The translations under genes were made by a program, and so were the position numbers. The notes beneath the pieces are model-generated. The model was not told the origin of the DNA, ran no database searches, and worked only from the letters and a program-made list of their open reading frames with translations. A stretch of 64,000 nucleotides of DNA from Geodermatophilus telluris (GTDB lineage: Bacteria > Actinomycetota > Actinomycetes > Mycobacteriales > Geodermatophilaceae). Each line of letters begins with the position of its first letter. The stretch's first letter is position 1. The stretch covers positions 806,001 to 870,000 of the forward strand of contig NZ_FMZF01000002.1 in NCBI RefSeq assembly GCF_900102745.1. The letters run 5' to 3'. Shown piece by piece: positions 8,684-16,428 of the stretch.

Positions 8684-9841
8684 TCAGACCGCTGGAGCAA
8701 GCGCTGCGGGAGCCAGCGGTGTCGGGGCGATGATCTCGGTGCCGTCGGGGCGCCAGGTGCGCCACCGGCCATCCGGTCGTCGCTCGACGCGGAAGCCGTG
8801 GTGCACCTTGGTGTGGTGCCGCTCGCAGAGCAGGGCGCTGTTGGCGAGGTTGGTCTCGCTGCCGTCGAGCCAGTGCACCAGAGAAAGGACCCCTCCGCCC
8901 CCCACCACTCGCAAGCTCGCGGTGGGCCCCTGCGGAGGGGCCACACCGGTTGGCCAGGCGCTGTTCGCGGCCCAGGTCCAGCGGTGCGCCGTCGGGGCCG
9001 AAGACCACGCGGGAGACGGTGCTGTCGCAGGCCAGCCAGCGGGCCCGGGCGGCGGAGATCACCGCGCCGAACCCCATCCGGGCGGCCTCGGGGCCGGTGG
9101 CGGTGCCGGCGAGGTCGTCGAGGTCGATGACCACGGCCACGTGCGGCTTCACCGTCCGCAGCGTGGGCAGACCGCCGGCGGCCAGCGTGGTGTCGCACAG
9201 CTGCACCAGCGCATCCCCCAGCCGCTGCGCGCGGCTGCGCTCGTCGCCTGAGGGCCGGTCGGCCTGCACGTAGGACTCCAGGGCCGCCTGCAGCTTCTCT
9301 CCACCCACGGCGTCGAGCTCTCCGCGGAAGGACAGCGACCCGTCGGCGTGCTTGGCCAGGCTCAACCGCCGCCCCTCGGTCGGATCGGGCTCCGGGCCGT
9401 CGGGGTCGAGCCGGGCCAGGTAGTGGCGGACGGCAGCGACGAAGTCGGCGTGAGGCTGTTCGACGGCCAGGCCGGTGAGCACCGCGTCGACCTCGCCCAG
9501 CGCCACGCCCTGCTCGGCGGCCGCGGCCAGGCGTTCCGGCGTCAGCGCGGTGGCCGCCACCGCGACCTGCTCGGCCGACACCAGCCCGGCCTCGTGCGCC
9601 TCGGCCAGCGCCGGCAGGTGCGCCAGCACCCGCCCGTTGCCCACGACCCGGGCGGCCGCGACAGCCGGCAGTGCCCGCCCAGCCACGACCGCATCGACCT
9701 CAGCCCGTCGCGCTCGGGAGCCTGGGACAGCTCCGCGTCCCGGACCCGGCGGGCCAGCGCGGCGTCGATCCGGTTGCGCTCAGCGACCAGCGCGGCGACG
9801 TCCTCCAGGACGTCACCGGTCGACCAGTCACCCGAACACAT
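8684..9841 (-). pseudogene. Broken DUF222/HNH endonuclease gene
   Basis: Remnant of the 13E12-like DUF222-HNH family that is multicopy in this group. Reading from ATG 9841, the N-terminus (CSGDWSTGDVLEDVAALVAE) runs to about 9690. A frameshift then moves coding to another frame, which carries the DUF222 body to about 8950 (VVFGPDGAPLDLGREQRLAN). The original frame resumes at about 8880 with the HNH tail (LVHWLDGSETNLANSALLCE, then RHHTKVHH). Roughly 30 residues with the Cys pair and first catalytic His are missing, and a 50-bp palindrome occupies that spot. Promoter and start codon are still good. Not functional as an HNH nuclease. Confidence 0.85.
8887..8943. repeat. Palindromic element inside the broken HNH gene
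   Basis: Seen: outer arms CCCCTCCGC (8890-8898) and GCGGAGGGG (8932-8940) are perfectly complementary. Inner arms CCCACC (8901-8906) and GGTGGG (8921-8926) also pair, leaving a 14-nt loop. It sits exactly where the HNH coding frame is lost. Size and placement suggest a dispersed REP/MITE-like palindrome rather than a terminator (inference; no second copy with this sequence was found in the window). Confidence 0.55.
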
Positions 9842-9876
9842 GTACGAATGGTACTCCACCGAGCCTGGATGATCAA
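9842..9876 (-). promoter_or_regulatory. Near-consensus leaderless promoter of the broken HNH gene
   Basis: Seen on the minus strand: TTGATC (9876-9871), 17-nt spacer, TACCAT (9853-9848), then 6 nt to the ATG at 9841. This is one of the best -35/-10 pairs in the window, still intact ahead of a disrupted gene. Confidence 0.6.
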
Positions 9877-9989
9877 GGTGAAAGACCAGCTCAAGGCCGG
9901 TATCCGCGAGTGGCGGCACCACACCGGCGCACCGGTCGCGGACAGTGGACGGGACCGGACTCAACTCCGACCGAGTGCTGCCGAGAGTC

Positions 9990-10021
9990 GGTCCGGCACC
10001 GCTCACCGGTGGTGCCGGACC
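9990..10021 (+). promoter_or_regulatory. Hairpin abutting the ribosome site of the FN3 gene
   Basis: Seen: GGTCCGGCACC (9990-10000) and GGTGCCGGACC (10011-10021) form a perfect 11-bp stem with a 10-nt loop. The Shine-Dalgarno GGGAGG starts one base later (10022 on). It could modulate translation of the large secreted protein, or be a transcription stop for readthrough. Confidence 0.45.
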
Positions 10022-10032
10022 GGGAGGCAGCA

Positions 10033-13000
10033 GTGACCCCCATCGACGTCGACTCCGGCCGTGCGCGCAGATCGCGCTCCAGACGTGCCGTGGCCCTCGC
10101 CGCCGTCGTCCTGCTGTGTGGCGTCCTGCCCGCGGGAGGTCCTGCACCCCGAGCGGGGGACTCGGCGCTGCAGCCGGCGAGCTTCGCCGACCCGGCACCG
10201 CCCACCAACGTGGTCACCGCCTCCGCCGACCGCGCACTGCGGATCTCCTGGACGGCGTCGACCGAGGCCAACGTCTCCAGTTACGACGTGTCCGTCCACG
10301 ACACCGTCACGAACAGCGACACGGTCACCAACGTCGCCGGCACCGCGACCAGCACGACCGTGAGTGGCCTGCTGAACGGGCGCAGCTACGTCGTCACCCT
10401 CCGGACGCGCACGGCTCTCCTCTTCTCGACTGGCGTGGGCAGCACGACCAGCACACCGGTGACCGGCGTCCCCCGGGACTCGGTCCCGCCGGCCGCGCCC
10501 AGTGGGGTGGTCGCGACCGCCGGTGAGCGGCAGGTGCGGGTCACCTGGACGCCGAACAACACCGACACGGATGCCGACGGCTACCGCGTGCTGCGCGACG
10601 GCGTCCCCGCGACCGACCTGCTCCCGGGAGGGGCCACGGCCTCGTGGACCGACACCGGGCTGGTCCCCGACCGGACCTACGGCTACACGGTCCAGACGCA
10701 CGACACCTCGGGGAACTGGTCGGCGAGCTCTGTCCCCGTCGCCTCCGCCCGGCCGTTCGACCACACGCCGCCCGCGACCCCGACCGGCCTGACGGCGGCG
10801 GCCGGGGACGGTCGGGTGGTGCTGTCCTGGACGGCGAACAGCGAGCCCGACCTCGCGGCCTACGTCGTGCTGCGCAACGGCGCCGAGCTGGCCCGGGTGA
10901 CCGGGACGTCCTGGACCGACACCGGGGTCGTCAACGACACGACCTACGCCTACCAGCTGGCCGCGGCCGATGCGTACGGCAACGTCTCGCCCGTCAGCGC
11001 TCCCGCGGTGTCCGCCCGGCCCACCGACCTGACCGCCCCGGCCACCCCGGCCGGTCTGAGGGCGGTGGCCGGGGATGGTCGGGTGGTGCTGTCCTGGACG
11101 GCGAACAGCGAGCCCGACCTCGCGGCCTACGTCGTGCTGCGCAACGGCGTCGAGGTCGCCCGGGTGACCGGGACGTCCTGGACCGACACCGGGGTCGTCA
11201 ACGACACGACCTACCCCTACCGGCTGGCCGCCGTGGACGGGCACGGCAACACGTCGGCCGCCTCCGACCCCGCCGTGACCGCGCGGCCAACCGACCAGAC
11301 GGCGCCGGCGACGCCCAGGGGCCTGACGGCGGTGGCCGGAGACGGTCGGGTGGTGCTGTCCTGGACGGCGAACAGCGAGCCCGACCTCGACCGCTACGTC
11401 GTCTACCGCGACGGCGCGGAGGTCGTGCGCCTGACCGGTACCAGCTGGGTGGACACCGGGGTCACCAACGACACCACCTACGCCTACCGCCTGGCCGCGG
11501 TGGACACCCACGCGAACGTCTCGCCCACCAGCGACCCCGCGGTGACCGCCCGGCCCACCGACCAGACCGCTCCGGCGACGCCCACCGGCTTCGTCGCGAC
11601 CGCCGGCGACGGGTCCGTGCAGCTCCGCTGGGCGCCGAACACGGAGACCGACGTCGACCGCTACGTCGTCCACCGCGACGGCGTCGAGGTGGCCCGGGTG
11701 GCCGGGACGTCGTGGACCGACACGGGGGTCGTCAACGACACCGGTTACGCCTACCGGATCCAGGCGGTGGACGGGCACGGCAACGCCTCGCCGCTGAGCG
11801 ACCCGGCGGTCACGGCCCGCCCGACCGACCTGACCGCCCCGGCCACCCCGACCGGGCTGACGGCGGTCGCCCGCGACGGCTCGGTGGAGCTGCGCTGGGA
11901 CCCGGGCACGGCACCCGACGTCGACCGGTACGTCCTCCACCGCGACGGTGCCGAGGTCGCCCGCGTGACGGGGACGTCCTGGACCGACACGGGGGTCGTC
12001 AACGGCACGACCTACGCCTACCGGGTCCAGGCGGTGGACGGCCACGGCAACGCCTCGGCCCTCAGCGACCCCGCGGTGACCGCCCGGCCCACCGACCAGA
12101 CGCCGCCCGCGACGCCGACCGGCCTGGTGGCGGTCGCCCGCGACGGCTCGGTGGAGCTGCGCTGGACCGCCAACACCGAGCCCGACCTCGACCGCTACGT
12201 CGTCTACCGCGACGGCGCGGAGGTCGTGCGCCTGACCGGTACCAGCTGGGTGGACACCGGGGTCCCCAACGACACCACCTACGCCTACCGCCTGGCCGCG
12301 GTGGACACCCACGCGAACGTCTCGCCCACCAGCGACCCCGCGGTGACCGCCCGGCCCACCGACCAGACCGCCCCGAGCACGCCCACCGGCCTGGTCGCCA
12401 CCGCCCGGGACGGGTCCGTCGAGCTCCGCTGGGGCGCGAACCCGGAACCCGACGTCGACCACTACACCGTGTACCGCGACGGGGTCGAGGTGGCGCGGCA
12501 GCCCGGCACCAGCCGGGTCGACACGGGCCTGGTCAACGACACCACCTACGCCTACCGGCTCCAGGCGGTGGACGGGCACGGCAACGCCTCCGCCCTCAGC
12601 GACCCCGCCGTCACGGCGCGGCCGACCGACCAGACGGCACCGGCGGTACCGACCGGCCTGGTCGCCACCGCCCGGGACGGGTCCGTCGAGCTCCGGTGGG
12701 ACCCGAGCCCGGAACCCGACGTCGACCACTACGTCGTGTACCGCGACGGGGTCGAGGTCGCGCGCCCGGCCGTCGCCGACTGGGTCGACACCGTGGTGGT
12801 GAACGACGCGACCTACGCCTACCGGGTCCAGGCGGTGGACGGCCACGGGAACGCCTCGGCCGCCAGCGACCTGCCGGTGACCGCCCGGCCGACCGACCTG
12901 ACGCCGCCCGCGACGCCGACCGGCCTGGTCGCCACCGCCGGCGACGGGTCGGTCGAGCTCCGCTGGGACGCCGCCGCCGAACCCGACGTCGACCGGTACG

Positions 13001-14721
13001 TCGTCCACCGCGACGGCGTCGAGGTGGCCCGGGTGGCGGCGACCGGCTGGACCGACACCGGCCTGGTCAACGGGACCACCTACGCCTACCGCGTCCAGGC
13101 CGTCGACGGGCACGGCAACGCCTCGCCCCCCAGCGACCCGCCGGTGACCGCCCGGCCCACCGACCGGACGGCACCCGCCGCCCCGACCGGCGTCGCGGCC
13201 ACCGCGGGGGACGGGCGCGCGGTGCTCCGGTGGGTGGCCGGTCCCGAGCCCGACGTCGCCACCCACCGGGTGCTGGGCGAGGACGGCGGCACGCTGGCCA
13301 CCGCCGCCGCGCCGGCCACCCAGGTCACGGTGCCGGGGCTGGTCAACGGCACCGAGCGGCGCCTCCGGGTGGTCGCCGTGGACGCCTCGGGCAACGTGGG
13401 CCTCCCGTCGGCCGAGGTCGCCGTCACCCCGCAGGCGGCGCGCGTCCCGGCGGAGGGCTCGGGGCACAGCGGCGGCGTCGCGGCGAGCGCGGACGGGCGC
13501 TTCGTCGTCGTCGGCACGTCGGCGCGGTGGGAGGCGGCCGACACCAACACCGCCTACGAGCTGTACCTGCTCGACCGGGGCGCCGGGACCGCCCGCCGCA
13601 TCGCACCGCTGCCGGCCACGGCCACCGGCAGCGGCGACCCGACCAACGCGGCGGCCCCGGCCGTCAGCGACGACGGCCGCTACGTCGCGCTCGCCACGAC
13701 CGCGGCGCTGCGGCCCGAGGACACCAACCGGCTCGCCGACGTCTACCGGCTCGACACCCGGTCGGGCACCTGGGCGCTGGTCAGCGTGCCGGCCGGCGGG
13801 ACCGTGCACCCCTCGGTCGCCGGCACCGCGCTGCAGACCGGCGCCGCCGTGTACGCGACCAGCCCGACCGTCGTCCTGTCCGGCGACGGCGACCTGGTGC
13901 TCTTCTACTCCGCCCGCCCCGACCTGGTGCCCGGTGACACCAACGGCGTCGTCGACGTCTTCGCCAAGTCGGTCTCGACCGGCGCGGTGACCCGGGTGTC
14001 GACGTCGGCCACCGGAGGCGACCTCCCGCGCGCGGCCACCGGCCCGGCGCTCGCGGTCACCCCGGACGGGCGGTTCGCACTGTTCCCGGCGGCGTCGTCC
14101 TCCGGCCCCGTGGTGCTCTACCGCAAGACGCTGTCGGGCCCGGGCGCCGGGCAGGCCCTGGTGGTCTCCGCGGTGCCCGCCGGCGGCCGGTCGGTGGAGT
14201 ACGGCGTGTACCGCGACGCGGGCGACGTGGCGCTCAGCGACGACGGCCGCTTCGTCGCGCTGGTCACCGCCGCGAAGGTGACGACGCCGACGCCGACCGC
14301 CGCGTGGGCGACCGGGCTGGCCTACCGCGTGGACACCGTCACCGGCGCGGTGGCCGCGCTGGGCAACGGCCAGACGTCCGTGTGGGAGCACCAGGTCGAG
14401 CTCGACCCCACCGGCCGGCACGCGTTCTTCGCCACCACCGCCGCGGAGGTCGCCGGCGACGGCAACGGCCACACCGACCACCTCCGCCGCGACCTCGGCA
14501 GCGGGTCGCTCACCCTGGTCACCGCCGACGCCGCGGGCCGCGCCACCGCTGGTCCCACCGGCTCGGTGACCTCCGCCGAGTACGGCCGGCTGCTGGCCAC
14601 CGACGGCGACCGGGTGCTGGTGACGACGTCGCAGGCGCTGACGCCGGGCGACACCAACCGGCTGCGCGACCTCTACGCCAAGGACCTCGCCGACGGCTCG
14701 GTGACGGTGCCCCGGGGCTGA
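10033..14721 (+). CDS. Giant secreted protein: twelve fibronectin-III repeats plus beta-propeller-like tail
   Basis: 1562 residues. A basic N-terminus (RSRSRRAVALAAVVLLCGVL) looks like a signal peptide. Residues about 55-1135 hold twelve FN3 domains, the middle ones exactly 89 residues apart. Each has the pattern PxxPTGL..A.DGSVxLxW, then Y.V.RDGxEVxR, D.TYAYR, and linker TARPTD. Residues about 1140-1562 contain repeated SxDGRxVxxxT blades typical of TolB/PD40 propellers. No LPXTG or other anchor, and no catalytic domain, is visible. FN3 arrays act as spacers or carbohydrate/surface adhesion modules; an extracellular binding role is inferred. GTG 10033 follows GGGAGG. The 3' end overlaps the convergent gene by 49 bp. 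Confidence 0.9.
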   Translation: MTPIDVDSGRARRSRSRRAVALAAVVLLCGVLPAGGPAPRAGDSALQPASFADPAPPTNVVTASADRALRISWTASTEANVSSYDVSVHDTVTNSDTVTNVAGTATSTTVSGLLNGRSYVVTLRTRTALLFSTGVGSTTSTPVTGVPRDSVPPAAPSGVVATAGERQVRVTWTPNNTDTDADGYRVLRDGVPATDLLPGGATASWTDTGLVPDRTYGYTVQTHDTSGNWSASSVPVASARPFDHTPPATPTGLTAAAGDGRVVLSWTANSEPDLAAYVVLRNGAELARVTGTSWTDTGVVNDTTYAYQLAAADAYGNVSPVSAPAVSARPTDLTAPATPAGLRAVAGDGRVVLSWTANSEPDLAAYVVLRNGVEVARVTGTSWTDTGVVNDTTYPYRLAAVDGHGNTSAASDPAVTARPTDQTAPATPRGLTAVAGDGRVVLSWTANSEPDLDRYVVYRDGAEVVRLTGTSWVDTGVTNDTTYAYRLAAVDTHANVSPTSDPAVTARPTDQTAPATPTGFVATAGDGSVQLRWAPNTETDVDRYVVHRDGVEVARVAGTSWTDTGVVNDTGYAYRIQAVDGHGNASPLSDPAVTARPTDLTAPATPTGLTAVARDGSVELRWDPGTAPDVDRYVLHRDGAEVARVTGTSWTDTGVVNGTTYAYRVQAVDGHGNASALSDPAVTARPTDQTPPATPTGLVAVARDGSVELRWTANTEPDLDRYVVYRDGAEVVRLTGTSWVDTGVPNDTTYAYRLAAVDTHANVSPTSDPAVTARPTDQTAPSTPTGLVATARDGSVELRWGANPEPDVDHYTVYRDGVEVARQPGTSRVDTGLVNDTTYAYRLQAVDGHGNASALSDPAVTARPTDQTAPAVPTGLVATARDGSVELRWDPSPEPDVDHYVVYRDGVEVARPAVADWVDTVVVNDATYAYRVQAVDGHGNASAASDLPVTARPTDLTPPATPTGLVATAGDGSVELRWDAAAEPDVDRYVVHRDGVEVARVAATGWTDTGLVNGTTYAYRVQAVDGHGNASPPSDPPVTARPTDRTAPAAPTGVAATAGDGRAVLRWVAGPEPDVATHRVLGEDGGTLATAAAPATQVTVPGLVNGTERRLRVVAVDASGNVGLPSAEVAVTPQAARVPAEGSGHSGGVAASADGRFVVVGTSARWEAADTNTAYELYLLDRGAGTARRIAPLPATATGSGDPTNAAAPAVSDDGRYVALATTAALRPEDTNRLADVYRLDTRSGTWALVSVPAGGTVHPSVAGTALQTGAAVYATSPTVVLSGDGDLVLFYSARPDLVPGDTNGVVDVFAKSVSTGAVTRVSTSATGGDLPRAATGPALAVTPDGRFALFPAASSSGPVVLYRKTLSGPGAGQALVVSAVPAGGRSVEYGVYRDAGDVALSDDGRFVALVTAAKVTTPTPTAAWATGLAYRVDTVTGAVAALGNGQTSVWEHQVELDPTGRHAFFATTAAEVAGDGNGHTDHLRRDLGSGSLTLVTADAAGRATAGPTGSVTSAEYGRLLATDGDRVLVTTSQALTPGDTNRLRDLYAKDLADGSVTVPRG
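10762..13164 (+). repeat. 267-bp tandem repeats encoding FN3 domains
   Basis: Nine consecutive coding units of 267 bp (89 codons) lie between about 10762 and 13164. Several blocks are nearly identical in DNA: 11376-11570 and 12177-12371 (801 bp, three units apart) differ at one base out of 195 by eye. This indicates recent duplication or gene conversion among units. Confidence 0.85.
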
Positions 14722-15398
14722 CCGGCACCCGGGTCGGCGGGCACCGCGCCGGCCACCGCGGTGACCACCCGCGCGGTGCGCGTGCCGGGCTCGCAGGCGG
14801 CGGCCACCGCCAGCGCGTCGGAGAACGAGGCGACGTCGGTGAGCTCGGGCAGGTCGAGCACGGTCAGCCCGGCGTCCTCGAGCGCCTGCCGCGTCCGCTC
14901 GGCGGTGTCGGCGCGGGCCGTCGGCACGTCGGGCAGGACCCCGGCCTCGAGGGCCGCGTGCAGGCCGAGCGCCCACCAGCGGCCGTCGGGGGCGGCGCCG
15001 AGCACCGCCGTCTGCCGGCTGGTCGTGACCAGCCGGTCCAGGCAGGCGGCCAGCAGCGCCGGCGTCACCTGCGGGGTGCCGGTGCCGATGAGCAGCGTCG
15101 GCAGCGCGGCGCCGTCCATCGCGTCGGCGAACGCGGCGGCCAGCCGGGTGCCCGTGTCGCCGTCGGTCTGCGGGAGGACCGTGCAGCCGGACAGGTCCAG
15201 GTCACCGGGGTCGCCGTCCAGGGCCACCACCCGGCGGGCCACCGGGGTGGCGCGCACCGCGTCGAGGGTGTCGGCGACCGCCGCCCCGGCGATGGCGGCC
15301 ACCTGGTCCGGGGTGCACGGCGGGTCCAGCGCCATCGTGGTGCGTGCCGGCGCCTCGGCGAGGACCAGCAGCTGGGCGGTGAGGACGGCGTCGGGCAC
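14673..15398 (-). CDS. DUF2064/GT-A-like protein with degenerate active site
   Basis: 241 residues resembling the DUF2064 (TIGR04282-type) glycosyltransferase-A fold: central strand VVALDGDPGDLDLSGC, helix GTRLAAAFADAMDGA, then TLLIGTGTPQVTPALL. In active relatives the last motif is GxDxPxL and an N-terminal GxVKTRL binds nucleotide. Here the Asp is replaced (IGTGTP) and the N-terminal Lys/Arg motif is absent, so nucleotide-sugar chemistry is doubtful. GTG at 15398. Divergent from tag, and its end overlaps the FN3 gene by 49 bp on the opposite strand. Confidence 0.7.
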   Translation of the reverse strand: MPDAVLTAQLLVLAEAPARTTMALDPPCTPDQVAAIAGAAVADTLDAVRATPVARRVVALDGDPGDLDLSGCTVLPQTDGDTGTRLAAAFADAMDGAALPTLLIGTGTPQVTPALLAACLDRLVTTSRQTAVLGAAPDGRWWALGLHAALEAGVLPDVPTARADTAERTRQALEDAGLTVLDLPELTDVASFSDALAVAAACEPGTRTARVVTAVAGAVPADPGAGQPRGTVTEPSARSLA

Positions 15399-15485
15399 CC
15401 GCGGACCGTAGCCGTCACGGGCGGCGCGTCGCCCGGAGCGGGGCACGGGTCCACCCGTCCGGATGGCGCTGTCGGCACCCGTCGC

Positions 15486-15498
15486 TACCGTCCGCCAC
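15486..15498 (+). promoter_or_regulatory. Leaderless -10 box of tag
   Basis: TACCGT (15486-15491) lies 7 nt before the GTG at 15499 with no ribosome site. It decides the start in favour of 15499 over the ATG at 15463. Confidence 0.55.
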
Positions 15499-16059
15499 GT
15501 GGAGCGGATCCGGTGCGCGTGGGGCGACAGCGCCCCGGAGTACGTCGTCTACCACGACGAGGAGTGGGGCACCGAGCTGCACGGCGACGACGCCCTCTTC
15601 GAGCGGCTCTGCCTCGAGGCGTTCCAGTCGGGCCTGTCGTGGCTGACGATCCTGCGCAAGCGGCCCGCCTTCCGCGCGGCGTTCGCCGGCTTCTCGATCG
15701 ACGCGGTGGCCGCCTTCACCGCCGAGGACGAGGCGCGGCTCCTGGCCGACGCCGGCATCGTGCGCAACCGCGCCAAGATCGCCGCCGCCGTCCGCAACGC
15801 CCGCGCCGCGCAGCAGGTCCCGGAGGGGCTCGACGCGCTGCTGTGGTCCTTCGCGCCGTCCGCGCCGCGCCCCCGCCCGGCCACGCTGGCCGACGTGCCG
15901 GCCACCAGCCCGGAGTCCACGGCGATGGCCCGCGAGCTCAAGCGGCGCGGCTTCGCCTTCGTCGGCCCGACCACGGCGTACGCCCTCATGCAGGCCACCG
16001 GCATGGTCGACGACCACGTCGCCACCTGCTTCCGGGTGACCGGGGGAGCCACCCCGTAG
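15499..16059 (+). CDS. tag: DNA-3-methyladenine glycosylase I (Tag)
   Basis: Base-excision repair enzyme that removes 3-methyladenine from alkylated DNA. 186 residues with the full TagI pattern. Zinc-site residues come from RCAWG (Cys), VYHDEEWG (His) and the C-terminal DDHVATCF (His, Cys). The catalytic segment LEAFQSGLSW includes the conserved Glu, and RNRAKIAA follows the helix-hairpin region. GTG 15499 preferred because of the adjacent -10 box; an ATG 36 nt upstream is possible. It precedes the DUF3117 gene, as in mycobacteria. Confidence 0.94.
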   Translation: MERIRCAWGDSAPEYVVYHDEEWGTELHGDDALFERLCLEAFQSGLSWLTILRKRPAFRAAFAGFSIDAVAAFTAEDEARLLADAGIVRNRAKIAAAVRNARAAQQVPEGLDALLWSFAPSAPRPRPATLADVPATSPESTAMARELKRRGFAFVGPTTAYALMQATGMVDDHVATCFRVTGGATP

Positions 16060-16068
16060 GGGCCCAGG

Positions 16069-16097
16069 TTGGAGTCCCGGCGGGGATACGGGATCAT
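16069..16097 (+). promoter_or_regulatory. Candidate promoter of the DUF3117 gene
   Basis: TTGGAG (16069-16074), 17-nt spacer, GATCAT (16092-16097). It would give a leader of about 70 nt before the GAAGGAGG ribosome site of the DUF3117 gene. The -10 is imperfect. Confidence 0.35.
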
Positions 16098-16175
16098 GTC
16101 TGCAGAGTCCAGCACCGATCAACAGCCACACCGCTGCCGCTCAGGGGCGTCGGGTGGTCGGCGAAGGAGGCACGC

Positions 16176-16343
16176 ATGGCGGCCATGAAGCCGCGCACGG
16201 GTGAAGGTCCCCTCGAGGTCACCAAGGAGGGGCGCGGCCTGGTCATGCGGGTGCCGCTCGAGGGCGGCGGCCGACTGGTCGTCGAGCTGTCGCCGGACGA
16301 GGCGCAGGCCCTCTCGGAGGCACTGAAGGGCGCGACCAGCTGA
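16176..16343 (+). CDS. DUF3117 small conserved protein
   Basis: 55 residues, highly conserved across actinobacteria: AAMKPRTGEGPLEVTKEGRG, then VMRVPLEGGGRLVVELSPDE. It is a compact beta-rich protein of unknown function, present next to tag in mycobacteria (recalled as Rv1211). ATG 16176 follows a strong GAAGGAGG. No signal or membrane segment. The gap to the aminopeptidase gene is short, so readthrough is likely. Confidence 0.92.
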   Translation: MAAMKPRTGEGPLEVTKEGRGLVMRVPLEGGGRLVVELSPDEAQALSEALKGATS

Positions 16344-16387
16344 ACGCCTCCGCGCACCTGCCCCCGGGCAGCCCCGCGCAGGACGAC

Positions 16388-16428
16388 GCGGCCCCGGCCG
16401 CCGGCGGCATGCCGGCGACCGGGGCCGC
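16388..16428 (+). promoter_or_regulatory. Hairpin centred on the pepA start codon
   Basis: Seen: 18-bp arms 16388-16405 and 16411-16428 with one mismatch and a 5-nt loop GGCAT whose last bases are the AT of the annotated ATG (16409). Such a stem would bury the start codon, so either translation is structure-controlled or the true start lies upstream at a non-ATG/GTG codon. Confidence 0.45.

Noticed and set aside
10762-13164. Regular 267-bp repeats considered as a CRISPR or satellite array
   Set aside because: Period equals 89 codons, the frame is open throughout, and units encode FN3 domains.
10003-14976. 1657-codon open frame on the minus strand opposite the FN3 gene
   Set aside because: Antisense shadow caused by high GC and repeats; translation is Gly/Arg/Val/Asp low-complexity with no domain.
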